Counted from the first letter of the stretch, positions 17,853 to 26,375 are shown. The stretch is 39,426 bases of DNA from Alistipes sp. (GCA_017465055.1 JAFTWZ010000007.1:1-39426); one strand, 5' to 3'. Notes: generated by a model from the sequence alone, not told the origin. Translations and numbers: made by a program.

Positions 17853-18518
17853 ATGGCAGAGGTACGCATAGCACAGGATTGGAAGGAGATTCTCGGAGCG
17901 GAGTTTCAGAAACCATACTTCGAGGAGCTGGTGTCGTTCGTTCGAAGCGAGTACTCCTCGGGCGAGATTTACCCCGCGGGCCGCAACATATTTCGAGCCT
18001 TCGATAAGTGCCCTTTCGACAAGCTCAAGGTGGTAATCATTGGTCAGGACCCATATCACGGCCCGGGACAGGCCAACGGCTTGTGCTTCTCGGTAAACGA
18101 GGGTGTGCCCTTTCCTCCCTCGCTGCAAAATATCTTCAAGGAGGTGCGCGACGATGTGGGTGCCGAGGTACCCGTATCGGGCGAGCTTGACCGCTGGGCC
18201 GAGCAGGGCGTACTTCTACTAAACGCTGTGCTCACAGTGAGGGCGCACAACGCGGCCTCGCACGCTGGGCGCGGCTGGGAGCAGTTTACCGATGCTGTGG
18301 TAAGGGCTATTGCCGAGCGTAAGCGTGGCGTGGTATATATGCTGTGGGGTAACTATGCACAGCGCAAGTGTGCCATTGTCGACGGCTCACAAAATCTGAT
18401 ACTTAGGGCAGTGCACCCCTCGCCACTATCGGCCTATCGTGGCTTCTTTGGCTGTCGCCACTTCTCTGCGGCGAATGCCTACCTCGAGAGTCAGGGGTGC
18501 TCGCCAATCGTTTGGTAG
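17853..18518 (+). CDS. ung: Uracil-DNA glycosylase (family 1)
   Basis: This 221-residue enzyme removes uracil from DNA. The water-activating loop GQDPYHGPGQANGL has D66 as the catalytic base, and the Leu/His loop HPSPLSAYRGFFG begins at H188. FSVNEGVPFPPSL and LLLNAVLTVR are also typical. The start was chosen at the ATG 51 bases past a good -7 box. It ends one base before the convergent AraC gene, leaving no room for a separate terminator. Confidence 0.97.
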   Translation: MAEVRIAQDWKEILGAEFQKPYFEELVSFVRSEYSSGEIYPAGRNIFRAFDKCPFDKLKVVIIGQDPYHGPGQANGLCFSVNEGVPFPPSLQNIFKEVRDDVGAEVPVSGELDRWAEQGVLLLNAVLTVRAHNAASHAGRGWEQFTDAVVRAIAERKRGVVYMLWGNYAQRKCAIVDGSQNLILRAVHPSPLSAYRGFFGCRHFSAANAYLESQGCSPIVW

Positions 18519-18519
18519 C

Positions 18520-19383
18520 CTACTTCGATTGGCGATACTGCTTGGGCGAGAGTCCGGTGGCGCGCTTGAAGTACTTGCCAAAGAAGGATTGGTTAGGGAA
18601 GTTTAGCGACGTAGCAATCTGCTGTATTGTCATATCCGACGATTGCAGTAGTGCGCGCGCCTCGAGAATTACGTGGCTCTCGATCCACTCGCCTGCCGAG
18701 CGCCCAGTATGCTCCTTGACCAGCTTCGAGAGGTACTTAGGTGTTATGCATAGCCTATCGGCGTAGAAGCCTATGAGTCGCTCATCGCGGTAGTGCTCCT
18801 GCACCAATTCGAAGAATCGCTCGACAACACTATTCTTATATATATATTCGTCACGCTGCTTGCTATCGAGGCTTGAGACTCCGCCGTAGTAGAACACGCG
18901 AATGAGGTTCTCGATGACTTGCAGGCGGAAGGGGTTTGCGGTATTCTCGGCTGCGCGGTATAGTATTGCGTAGAAGAAGTGTATGGCCGTGAGCTTATCG
19001 CTATCGATATCCACCACAGGGTTGTTGTACATAACCATATACTGACGTTGCCAGCCTGGTAGGTTGAGTATATCGATAAAGCGCTTCGAGAGCGAGATGG
19101 CGTAGCCCTTGATGTTGTGGCTGTGGCCCATAGGCTCGATTATCTGCCCTGGCATAAGGGTTATGAGCTGCGGACTCTCTACCTCATACTCCTTGAGGTT
19201 TATCTTCAGACGACAGTGTCCACTGGTGCACATCACAATCACGGCGTGTGTGAGTTTACGAGGCTCGTTGTGTAGGCTCTTGTCTGCGAGGTTGTCGATG
19301 GTGAATAGCTTGAGGTCGTCGTCGATGGCTACGCTATCCATAGGGGTGCGATCTAAGTCGATGTGGTTGAAGAATCGTTTCAT
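18520..19383 (-). CDS. AraC-family transcriptional regulator
   Basis: The start ATG at 19383 gives 287 residues beginning MKRFFNHIDLDRTPMDSVAI; the open frame extends 32 codons upstream but is low quality. The N-terminal half is a cupin-like sensing domain (about 30-140), and the C-terminal ~100 residues carry the two HTH motifs, ending FPNQSFFGKYFKRATGLSPKQYRQ. The ligand and targets are unknown. It could control its own gene or an unlinked glycan locus. A 16-bp near-palindrome lies upstream of it. Confidence 0.9.
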   Translation of the reverse strand: MKRFFNHIDLDRTPMDSVAIDDDLKLFTIDNLADKSLHNEPRKLTHAVIVMCTSGHCRLKINLKEYEVESPQLITLMPGQIIEPMGHSHNIKGYAISLSKRFIDILNLPGWQRQYMVMYNNPVVDIDSDKLTAIHFFYAILYRAAENTANPFRLQVIENLIRVFYYGGVSSLDSKQRDEYIYKNSVVERFFELVQEHYRDERLIGFYADRLCITPKYLSKLVKEHTGRSAGEWIESHVILEARALLQSSDMTIQQIATSLNFPNQSFFGKYFKRATGLSPKQYRQSK

Positions 19384-19440
19384 AGCAAGATGTATGTTTA
19401 AAGTTTTTCGCCGTTGTCTGGTGCAAAGTAACAAAATAGT

Positions 19441-19456
19441 ATTTGTAAATACAAAT
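19441..19456. promoter_or_regulatory. Near-palindrome upstream of the AraC gene
   Basis: ATTTGTA-AA-TACAAAT has perfect 7-bp arms and lies 58 bp before the AraC start codon. It is a candidate autoregulatory operator; this is inference from position and symmetry. Confidence 0.4.
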
Positions 19457-19601
19457 GTGATTCTGCCTTTAGAACACAATACAGGTCTAAAGAGAATATT
19501 TTTCAGAGTATATACGACTAATTGGCTATTATTTATAATATAAAGTGGAGTGGTTAAAAGGAGTGATGGCGAGCGATTGTTGAAAACTTATTGGACGATT
19601 A

Positions 19602-19634
19602 TTTGTAGTTATCATCGAAAAATTAGTATCTTTG
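19602..19634 (+). promoter_or_regulatory. Promoter of murA
   Basis: A -33 TTTG at 19602-19605 and a -7 TATCTTTG at 19627-19634 are 21 bp apart, a full match to the Bacteroidetes consensus. The leader to the ATG is about 105 nt and I recognise no riboswitch in it. Confidence 0.7.
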
Positions 19635-19747
19635 GGCATTATAATGATGCGCCCTATATAGAGGCGTTTAAAAGGTGGTTGGGACTGAAGTGTTGGGTAT
19701 ATGGCGCTTGTCCTCAATGAAGTCCTAACCGATAAAAAATTACAACT

Positions 19748-21058
19748 ATGGCAAAGTTTATTGTTGAGGGTGGCCACCGCCTTAAGGGTGAGATAATGCC
19801 TCAGGGTGCTAAGAACGAGGCACTGCAAATAATATGTGCTGCGCTGCTCACATCGGAGCGCGTGGTGCTTCACAACGTCCCCATCATAGCAGATGTTATG
19901 CAGCTGCTCGAGCTTATGAAGAGGATGGGCGTCAAGGTCGAGCGTCTCTCCGACGACGATTTTGCGCTCCAGGCCGATAATATAGACCTCGACTACCTCC
20001 GTACGGCCGACTACCACAAGCGCTGCCGTCGCCTGCGTGGCTCGGTGATGATGATTGGCCCGCTACTTGCGCGCTTCGGCATAGGCTTTATGCCCAAGCC
20101 CGGAGGCGATAAGATTGGTCGCCGCAGATTAGATACCCACTTCCTCGGCTTCCAGAAACTCGGCGCCGACTTCAATTTCGACCTCAGCGACGAGTTTTAT
20201 ACCGTTGAGGCTAAGCGTCTTAAGGGTACATATATGCTCCTCGACGAGGCCTCGGTGACGGGTACGGCAAATATCGTGATGGCAGCGGTGTTGGCCGAGG
20301 GTCGCACGACGATATACAACGCCGCCTGCGAGCCCTACCTTCAGCAGCTCTGCAAGATGCTCAACCGTATGGGTGCCAAGATTTCAGGCATAGCCTCAAA
20401 CCTGCTCACCATCGATGGCGTAGAGTCGCTCGGTGGCACTGAGCATACTATGCTCCCTGATATGATCGAGGTGGGAAGTTTCATTGGTATGGCCGCTATG
20501 ACGCGCTCCGAACTGACCATTAAGAATGTGTCGTACGACAACCTCGGCATTATACCTCAGCAGTTTGCGCGTATGGGTATACGCTTCGAGCAGCGTGGCG
20601 ACGACATATATATCCCCACGCAGGAGAACTATAGCATCGAGAGCTTTATCGATGGCTCTATTATGACCATCGCCGATGCTCCCTGGCCAGGCCTTACGCC
20701 CGACCTATTGTCGATATTCTTGGTTGTAGCTACTCAGGCTAAGGGCTCGGTGCTTATCCACCAGAAGATGTTCGAGAGCCGACTCTTCTTTGTCGATAAG
20801 CTCATAGATATGGGCGCTCAGATTATCCTCTGCGACCCTCACCGCGCCACAGTTATTGGTCACGACCACCAGCATCCACTTAGAGCTGCAAGTATGACTT
20901 CCCCAGATATACGTGCTGGCGTGGCGCTACTTATTGCGGCTATGAGTGCCGAGGGTACGAGCACCATTCAGAATATCGAGCAGATAGATCGTGGATATCG
21001 CGATATCGATGGCAGGCTTAATGCGTTGGGGGCTAAGATATTGCGTCTCGACGAATAG
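19748..21058 (+). CDS. murA: UDP-N-acetylglucosamine 1-carboxyvinyltransferase with Asp active-site residue
   Basis: This 436-residue enzyme transfers enolpyruvate from PEP to UDP-GlcNAc, the first committed step of peptidoglycan synthesis. The EPSP-synthase-like fold is shown by GAKNEALQIICAALLTSE (20-37), GGDKIGRRRLDTH (119-131) and the late DIRAGVALLIAAMSAEGTS. The loop residue that is Cys115 in E. coli is Asp121 here. Enzymes with Asp there are active but not alkylated by fosfomycin. The rest of the protein is complete, so this is a functional variant. Two hairpin repeats follow it. Confidence 0.96.
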   Translation: MAKFIVEGGHRLKGEIMPQGAKNEALQIICAALLTSERVVLHNVPIIADVMQLLELMKRMGVKVERLSDDDFALQADNIDLDYLRTADYHKRCRRLRGSVMMIGPLLARFGIGFMPKPGGDKIGRRRLDTHFLGFQKLGADFNFDLSDEFYTVEAKRLKGTYMLLDEASVTGTANIVMAAVLAEGRTTIYNAACEPYLQQLCKMLNRMGAKISGIASNLLTIDGVESLGGTEHTMLPDMIEVGSFIGMAAMTRSELTIKNVSYDNLGIIPQQFARMGIRFEQRGDDIYIPTQENYSIESFIDGSIMTIADAPWPGLTPDLLSIFLVVATQAKGSVLIHQKMFESRLFFVDKLIDMGAQIILCDPHRATVIGHDHQHPLRAASMTSPDIRAGVALLIAAMSAEGTSTIQNIEQIDRGYRDIDGRLNALGAKILRLDE

Positions 21059-21062
21059 CCTC

Positions 21063-21185
21063 TTTGTTGTGATAAGGGGTCATCTGTGAAGCTTTGCTTG
21101 TCTGAAAAATGCTCATTTACCTCGAGTAAACTCCGCTTTTTCAGTCTGCGACAAATCTTCAAATCTAACCCCTTCTAACAACAAA
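21063..21185 (+). repeat. About 122-nt hairpin repeat, copy A
   Basis: Outer arms TTTGTTGT...AAGGGGT and ACCCCTT...AACAACAAA enclose a second stem CTGAAAAA/TTTTTCAG. The core is TGCTCATTTAC, a loop, then AGTAAACTCCG. Copy B follows after 8 bp and copy C is at 29208. It starts 4 bp past the murA stop. Confidence 0.8.
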
Positions 21186-21193
21186 TAGGGTTC

Positions 21194-21314
21194 TTTGTTG
21201 TGATAAGGCATCATCTGCGGCGTTTAGCTTGTTTGCAAATTCCTCATTTACCTCAAGTAAACTCCGGATTTGTAAACTTCGACTAACCACCACATCTAAT
21301 GCCTTTTAACAAAA
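21194..21314 (+). repeat. About 122-nt hairpin repeat, copy B
   Basis: The same layout as copy A, but with outer arms AAGGCAT/ATGCCTT and an inner stem GTTTGCAAAT/ATTTGTAAAC. The core CTCATTTAC...AGTAAACTCCG is conserved. It ends 36 bp before tdk. Confidence 0.8.
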
Positions 21315-21350
21315 TGTTTTTGTTGAGTAATATGAGTAAATAAGTAAGAT

Positions 21351-21923
21351 ATGTTTTTAGAGAATAACAAACACAAGGGCTGGATCGAGGTGATATGCGG
21401 CTCGATGTTCTCGGGTAAGACCGAGGAGCTTATCCGCCGTATGAAGCGTGCGCAGTTTGCTAATCTAAGGGTCGAGATTTTCAAGCCCTCGATCGATGTT
21501 CGATACTCCGAAGAGGAGGTGGTGTCGCACGATGCCAATGCCATACAATCTACGCCCGTAGAGTCGGCGCAGAACATCCTACTTATGACTGCCGATGTCG
21601 ACGTCGTAGGTATCGACGAGGCGCAGTTCTTCGATGACGGCATAGTAGATGTATGCCGCAAGCTCGCCGATAGCGGTATCAGAGTAATTGTCGCAGGTCT
21701 CGATATGGACTATATGGGTGTACCCTTTGGCCCTATGCCTGCGCTGATGGCTACGGCCGAGTATGTCACCAAGGTGCACGCCATATGCGTACGCTGTGGC
21801 GACTTAGCCAACCACTCGCACCGCCTTACCGAGGACGATAAGCAGGTGCTCTTGGGCGCACACGACACCTATCAACCAATATGCCGCCACTGCTTCAACG
21901 AGCTGAGGGGCAAGAAGGAGTAG
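21351..21923 (+). CDS. tdk: Thymidine kinase (type II)
   Basis: This 190-residue salvage enzyme phosphorylates thymidine with ATP. The P-loop GSMFSGKT is at 17-24, the catalytic E90 is in [10 protein letters not shown], and the lasso-domain zinc ligands are C146, C149, C178 and C181. The tsaC-like gene follows at 26 nt and probably shares its transcript. No good TAnnTTTG box is seen in the short gap after hairpin repeat B, so the gene may be read through from upstream. Confidence 0.95.
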   Translation: MFLENNKHKGWIEVICGSMFSGKTEELIRRMKRAQFANLRVEIFKPSIDVRYSEEEVVSHDANAIQSTPVESAQNILLMTADVDVVGIDEAQFFDDGIVDVCRKLADSGIRVIVAGLDMDYMGVPFGPMPALMATAEYVTKVHAICVRCGDLANHSHRLTEDDKQVLLGAHDTYQPICRHCFNELRGKKE

Positions 21924-21949
21924 ACAGACGTAATAACTATTATAATACT

Positions 21950-22513
21950 ATGCAGAAGGCTGTAGAACAATGTGTTGAGGTGCTCCGAGCTGGAGGACTT
22001 ATTCTCTATCCTACCGATACGGTGTGGGGCATAGGCTGCGATGCCACAAACGAGGAGGCTGTGCAGCGAGTCTATGCGCTTAAGCAGAGTAGCGATAAGA
22101 GGTCTATGTTGTGCCTTTGTCGCGATGCCGATATGGTTGTGCGATACGTAAACCGCGCTCCAGGCATAGCTTTTGAGGTTATGGAGCTCTCGGAGAAGCC
22201 TCTGACGGCTATTCTCCCAGGAGCTACGGGCGTTGCCGCAAGCCTTATCCCCGACGAGGGTACTTTGGGTGTGCGTGTTCCGCGTCACGACTTTTGCCAG
22301 GCGCTACTGCGCAAGTTTGGTCGTCCGATAGTCTCTACGTCGGCCAACATCTCGGGCGAGCCAGCCGCCAAGCGCCTCAAGGAGGTTGAGCGTACGATTA
22401 TCGAGGGTGTCGACTATGTGGTCAACCCTCGCTTCGAGGGCAAGCCCACGTTTAAGCCAAGCTCGATAATAGCCTTTGGCGAGGGAAACGAGGTTAAGAT
22501 TATTAGAGAGTAG
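21950..22513 (+). CDS. Sua5/YciO/YrdC-family protein, probable threonylcarbamoyl-AMP synthase
   Basis: The ATG at 21950 gives 187 residues; the longer frame would overlap tdk. The YrdC fold is shown by LYPTDTVWGIGCDA (19-32), KRSM (50-53) and STSANISG (129-136). Members with these motifs make L-threonylcarbamoyladenylate for the t6A modification of tRNA, although YciO-type paralogues exist and cannot be excluded. The thioesterase gene starts 8 nt after its stop. Confidence 0.88.
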   Translation: MQKAVEQCVEVLRAGGLILYPTDTVWGIGCDATNEEAVQRVYALKQSSDKRSMLCLCRDADMVVRYVNRAPGIAFEVMELSEKPLTAILPGATGVAASLIPDEGTLGVRVPRHDFCQALLRKFGRPIVSTSANISGEPAAKRLKEVERTIIEGVDYVVNPRFEGKPTFKPSSIIAFGEGNEVKIIRE

Positions 22514-22521
22514 TACCATAT

Positions 22522-22929
22522 ATGGCAAAGCAACTTATAACCCCTGTGCAGAAGCGTTTCTCGGACGTAGACTCCTTTATGCACGTAAATAACATCTGGC
22601 AGCAGAGCTACTTCGATATGGGCAAGACTCAGTTCTATACTCAGGTCTTGGGTATCACAGGAGTATTCGACAAGCTGCGCATCATCACCGCCTCGACGCA
22701 CACCGACTACTTGGGTCAGGTGCGCCTTACGGACGATATCGTCGTTGTCACCGACGTCGCGCGCGTGGGCAACAAGAGTATGACGCTGCACCAGCGCATT
22801 ATGTCGGGCGATAGGTGTCTTACGGAGAGTAGCTCGGTGATGGTAGCCTTCGACTTTGAACTTCAGCAGACGGTGCCTATACCCGAAGAGTGGCGCGAAA
22901 AACTCAGCGAGTACCTCATTGAGGCGTAA
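22522..22929 (+). CDS. Hotdog-fold acyl-CoA thioesterase
   Basis: A protein of 135 residues with the 4HBT signature: a catalytic Asp in FSDVDSFMHVNN (13-24) followed by a long helix. It resembles YbgC/FadM-type thioesterases that hydrolyse acyl-CoA or acyl-ACP. Substrate cannot be read from the sequence. It is the last gene of the tdk-tsaC-like operon and is followed by a strong terminator. Confidence 0.85.
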   Translation: MAKQLITPVQKRFSDVDSFMHVNNIWQQSYFDMGKTQFYTQVLGITGVFDKLRIITASTHTDYLGQVRLTDDIVVVTDVARVGNKSMTLHQRIMSGDRCLTESSSVMVAFDFELQQTVPIPEEWREKLSEYLIEA

Positions 22930-22979
22930 ACGGCGCCTGCCGCTCGTAGGTGTAAACAATCCATTCATACTCAAAATAT

Positions 22980-23012
22980 CACCACCGGGTAAATTCACTC
23001 GGTGGTGTTTTT
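22980..23012 (+). terminator. Terminator of the tdk operon
   Basis: CACCACCG and CGGTGGTG form an 8-bp stem with a 12-nt loop, followed by five Ts. Confidence 0.88.
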
Positions 23013-23031
23013 CATTGTCGATAATTTTCTA

Positions 23032-23039
23032 TAACTTTG
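23032..23039 (+). promoter_or_regulatory. Promoter -7 box upstream of the amylase gene
   Basis: TAACTTTG fits TAnnTTTG. A TTG lies 14 bp upstream, which is shorter than usual. If used, the leader to the amylase start is about 280 nt and contains the whole palindromic element. Confidence 0.45.
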
Positions 23040-23093
23040 CAGAGCAAAGTGGCTACACGGGATTTCGCTCTGATGTAGCACGCTGGTGCGATA

Positions 23094-23289
23094 TAGAATC
23101 TGTTTTGAATTTTATTAAACAAGTTAATTCGTTATTGCTAAGAGTAGTTTCGGATTCTTTGAGGCTCTTTTCGGCATCTATCCATTTTGGGAATTTGAAA
23201 ATAGCTCGCTATTCCCTGTATCCCCAAAATGAATATCTGCTCAAAAATAGTCCTCAAATAATCTCGAAATAAAATTAAAACAGATTCTA
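23094..23289. repeat. 196-bp palindromic element, MITE-like
   Basis: The ends 23094-23116 and 23268-23289 are inverted copies (TAGAATCTGTTTT...ATTTTATT) with a single-base insertion. Inside, 23151-23190 pairs imperfectly with 23219-23265, so most of the element folds on itself. There is no coding sequence. TA stands at both outer ends, as for IS630/mariner-type targets, though it is part of the palindrome. A structured leader is the alternative. Confidence 0.65.
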
Positions 23290-23325
23290 GTCGAAACAAA
23301 CAATATTAACACAAATAGTACACAA

Positions 23326-25842
23326 ATGAAAAAGTTTCGCTTTCTGTTGATGGCTCTTATGGCCATCGCGATGATTGGATGTGCTGGCGATGATGGCGGC
23401 CTTGTTTTGCCTCCTAATCCCAATCCTCCTGCCCCAACCCCCGATCCTGAGCCTTCGGAGTATCCACTAATCTCTACCGACCCTGCGTTCGTCACAGAGG
23501 CTATGACCGAGGATGTAACCGTAATCCTCAACACTGCAGGCACGGCAGCCGATGGCTTCACTGGCGAGCTCTATGCCCACACTGGCGTTCTGACTACCGA
23601 TAGCGCCACGACGGGCGACTGGAAGCACGTCTTGGCAGAGTGGGGCGATAACATCCCCGAGTGTAAGCTCGAGAGGGTAGAGGATAACCTTTGGCACTAC
23701 GTAATCAAGGGCGGCCCACGCGCTTGGTATGGTGTTGAGGAGGGTGAAACTATCACACATATCGCCTTTGTATTCCGCTCGGCAGATAGCAAGATTGAGG
23801 TTAAAGATAATGGCGCAGATATCTTCGTCGAGCTGGCCTCGGAGGGTATGTCCGTAAAGATTATCTCTCCTGCTCACGGCGATATTCTCAAGGTGGGCGA
23901 GGAGTATACGGTGCAGGTACAGCAGAAGGCTGCAACCAACGTTAAGCTCTTCAAGAATGATACGGCCGTAGCTGAGACTGGCAGCGCAACGTTGACATAT
24001 ACCTACGCTCCTACAGAGCCTGAGGATGTGGTATTTAAGGCTGTGGCTACCGATGGCACTAATACGTTGGAGGATAGCATCAGCGTAGCTGTCTTGGGCG
24101 ATACGGAGACCGCTTCGCGTCCTGCAGGTCTCGAGAATGGTGTGAATATCAGTGGCAACGAGGCCACCTTCGTACTCTTCGCGCCTGGCAAGGAGTCGGT
24201 AGTGTTGCTCGGCGACTTCAACGATTACGCTCCATCGAACAAGTATATGATGAAGAGGGATGGCAACTACTTCTGGACTACCGTTGCGGGTCTCGAGGAG
24301 GGTGTTGAGTATGGCTATCAGTACCTCGTTGATGCCACAATCAAGATTGGCGATCCATATGCTAAGAAGATTCTCGACCCCTGGAACGATAAGTGGATTG
24401 ATGCTGCGGTATATCCTAACTTGAAGGAGTATCCTGCCAAGCTCACCTCGGATATTGTGTCGGTTTTTGAGCTTAATCCTACGGAGTATCAGTGGACTGC
24501 GACATCGTATGACCGCCCTGCAGAGAACTCATTGGCAATTTATGAGCTCCTTATACGTGACTTTACCGAGGCTGGCTCGATCGATGCTGTCACCGCTAAG
24601 CTCGACTACCTCGAGACTTTGGGTATTAACGCCATCGAGCTTATGCCTATCCAGGAGTTCGACGGCAACGACTCGTGGGGTTACAATCCTTGCTTCTTCT
24701 TCGCTGCCGACAAGGCCTACGGTACAGAGGAGGCATACAAGCGCTTCATCGACGAGTGTCACAAGCGCGATATCGCCGTTATCCTCGACGTAGTCTTCAA
24801 CCACGCTACGGGTCAGTTCCCATACGCTAAGATGTGGTGGGATGGTGGCGTGAACAAGACATCGAAGGATAACCCATTCTTCAACGTCGATGCGCCACAC
24901 AACTGGAGCGTCTTCCACGACTTCAACCATACCTACACCGAGACTGTTAACTATATCGACGAGGTGCTTGAGTATTGGTTGGAGGAGTACAACGTCGATG
25001 GTTTCCGCTTCGACTTAACTAAGGGCTTTGTGCAGAATCCTGGCAACTACGATGCTGGTGGCTACTCGGCACAGCGTATCGGTATCTTGAAGCACTATGC
25101 CGAGACTATTCGCGAGGTAGACGAGGATGCCTACATCATCTTTGAGCACTTCTGCGATCAGCGTGAGGAGACCGAGCTTTATGAGTCGGTGGGTGCTCTC
25201 TGCTGGAACAACAATCAGCGTAATGGCTATAAGCAGTCGGTTCTCGGCTTTACGGGAAGCAGCTTTGCAGACTTTAAGAAGGGTCGCGTAAATAATATCG
25301 AGACCCACGACGAGGAGCGTATCGCCTACGATGCTGTTAAGTATGCTCAGTCGTGGGCAAAGCCCTGGAATGTGCTTACAAAGCGTCTTCAGGCTGTCTA
25401 CGCCTTCCACTTCCTCACTCCATATCCTAAGATGATGTGGCAGTTTGGTGAGCTCGGTTACGACGTCTCTATCGAGGAGAATGGCCGTACGGGTCGCAAG
25501 CCAGTGCGCTGGAACTACTTCGACGATGCTAACCGCAAGGCTCTCTACGATGCTATGTCGAAGGTTATCTCTTGGCGTACGGACCACGAGGAGTACTATG
25601 GTCAGGATGTGGTTGAGGTACATACTTGGCAGGTTGGCGACGGCAATATGGGAGGCAAGGTGCTTGTTATGGACAAGGTTATCGTTGTTGCTAACTTCAA
25701 TAATGCCGAGTCTACAACGCAGGTTAACGTTCCTAATGCTGGCCAGTGGACTAACCTTATGACTGGCGAGGAGGTTACACTTGGCTCAACATATAGCTGC
25801 ACGCTCGGTGCAAGTGACTATATAGTGCTTGTTCGTGAGTAG
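23326..25842 (+). CDS. GH13 alpha-amylase-family lipoprotein
   Basis: The protein has 838 residues. A lipoprotein signal ends at MIGC (Cys19) and a Pro-rich spacer follows. Then come a strand-rich N-terminal domain (about 45-165), an Ig-like domain (about 175-260), a CBM48-like domain (FVLFAPGKESVVLLGDFNDY onward) and the GH13 barrel. Catalytic residues are nucleophile D563 (GFRFDLTKG), acid/base E607 (IIFEHF) and D662 (IETHDEERI). It would degrade alpha-1,4-glucans at the cell surface, like SusG, but no SusC/D or regulator adjoins it. The exact bond preference cannot be read from sequence. Confidence 0.92.
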   Translation: MKKFRFLLMALMAIAMIGCAGDDGGLVLPPNPNPPAPTPDPEPSEYPLISTDPAFVTEAMTEDVTVILNTAGTAADGFTGELYAHTGVLTTDSATTGDWKHVLAEWGDNIPECKLERVEDNLWHYVIKGGPRAWYGVEEGETITHIAFVFRSADSKIEVKDNGADIFVELASEGMSVKIISPAHGDILKVGEEYTVQVQQKAATNVKLFKNDTAVAETGSATLTYTYAPTEPEDVVFKAVATDGTNTLEDSISVAVLGDTETASRPAGLENGVNISGNEATFVLFAPGKESVVLLGDFNDYAPSNKYMMKRDGNYFWTTVAGLEEGVEYGYQYLVDATIKIGDPYAKKILDPWNDKWIDAAVYPNLKEYPAKLTSDIVSVFELNPTEYQWTATSYDRPAENSLAIYELLIRDFTEAGSIDAVTAKLDYLETLGINAIELMPIQEFDGNDSWGYNPCFFFAADKAYGTEEAYKRFIDECHKRDIAVILDVVFNHATGQFPYAKMWWDGGVNKTSKDNPFFNVDAPHNWSVFHDFNHTYTETVNYIDEVLEYWLEEYNVDGFRFDLTKGFVQNPGNYDAGGYSAQRIGILKHYAETIREVDEDAYIIFEHFCDQREETELYESVGALCWNNNQRNGYKQSVLGFTGSSFADFKKGRVNNIETHDEERIAYDAVKYAQSWAKPWNVLTKRLQAVYAFHFLTPYPKMMWQFGELGYDVSIEENGRTGRKPVRWNYFDDANRKALYDAMSKVISWRTDHEEYYGQDVVEVHTWQVGDGNMGGKVLVMDKVIVVANFNNAESTTQVNVPNAGQWTNLMTGEEVTLGSTYSCTLGASDYIVLVRE

Positions 25843-25863
25843 TGCTTGCTGACTCTACATATT

Positions 25864-25897
25864 GGGCCGATTCCGCTTGGAGTCGGCCCTTGTTTTG
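25864..25897 (+). terminator. Terminator of the amylase gene
   Basis: GGGCCGATTCC and GGAGTCGGCCC pair over 11 bp with one G-U, around a 4-nt loop, followed by TTGTTTTG. Confidence 0.85.
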
Positions 25898-25955
25898 TAG
25901 TATGGCGATTCGAATTTCTGCGGCCTCAGTCATCTTGAATGTGGTGAATGAGTGG

Positions 25956-26090
25956 GATGGGTCTCGATGGGGTATAATGGGTTAAAATGGGTCTCGATGG
26001 GTTAAATGAGTTACTATGCAACGAGGGATAATGCATATACCTTGCTGTCATAGTAACCCATATTAACTCATTTAAACTCATAGAAACCCA
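25956..26090. repeat. Hairpin of degenerate ~10-nt repeats (ATGGGTnnnn)
   Basis: The left arm (25956-26018) is a run of ATGGGTCTCG-, ATGGGTTAAA- and ATGAGTTACT-like units, including two exact copies of ATGGGTCTCGATGGG. The right arm (26048-26090) carries complementary CATAGTAACC and AACTCATTTAAACTC units. The 29-nt loop holds no gene. It resembles the structure at 16499-16622 in design but not in sequence. Confidence 0.7.
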
Positions 26091-26306
26091 CAAACACACC
26101 CCTGCAACCCTTTCACACGAAAATACCCCCCCCGCAAAATGGAAAAAAAATAACCATAAAAGGATAAATCTTTTGGAGCAAAACGTGGTGCCGAGGCAAT
26201 TGCCATTATAAAAAGATGCCTGTTTATGCTATCTTTTCTACGGAATATTAATGCACGATATGTAAGAATAATGCAGTGTTATAGTGTGAGTTTCAAAAAT
26301 TATTCC

Positions 26307-26314
26307 TATATTTG
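26307..26314 (+). promoter_or_regulatory. Promoter -7 box of the 936-residue lipoprotein gene
   Basis: TATATTTG matches the consensus exactly; the -33 region is weak (a GTGTG about 19 bp upstream). The leader is about 55 nt. Between 26091 and 26306 I see only AT-rich sequence and a run of Cs, with no gene. Confidence 0.6.
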
Positions 26315-26375
26315 CAAGCTACTAAATATGTATTGGTAGAAGGACACACAATAAAAAAACAAAATTATTAACTTT

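Noticed and set aside
20108-20113. murA as a damaged or inactive gene because the catalytic Cys is missing
   Set aside because: Asp at this position is a known functional variant, the reading frame is complete, and other conserved motifs are intact.
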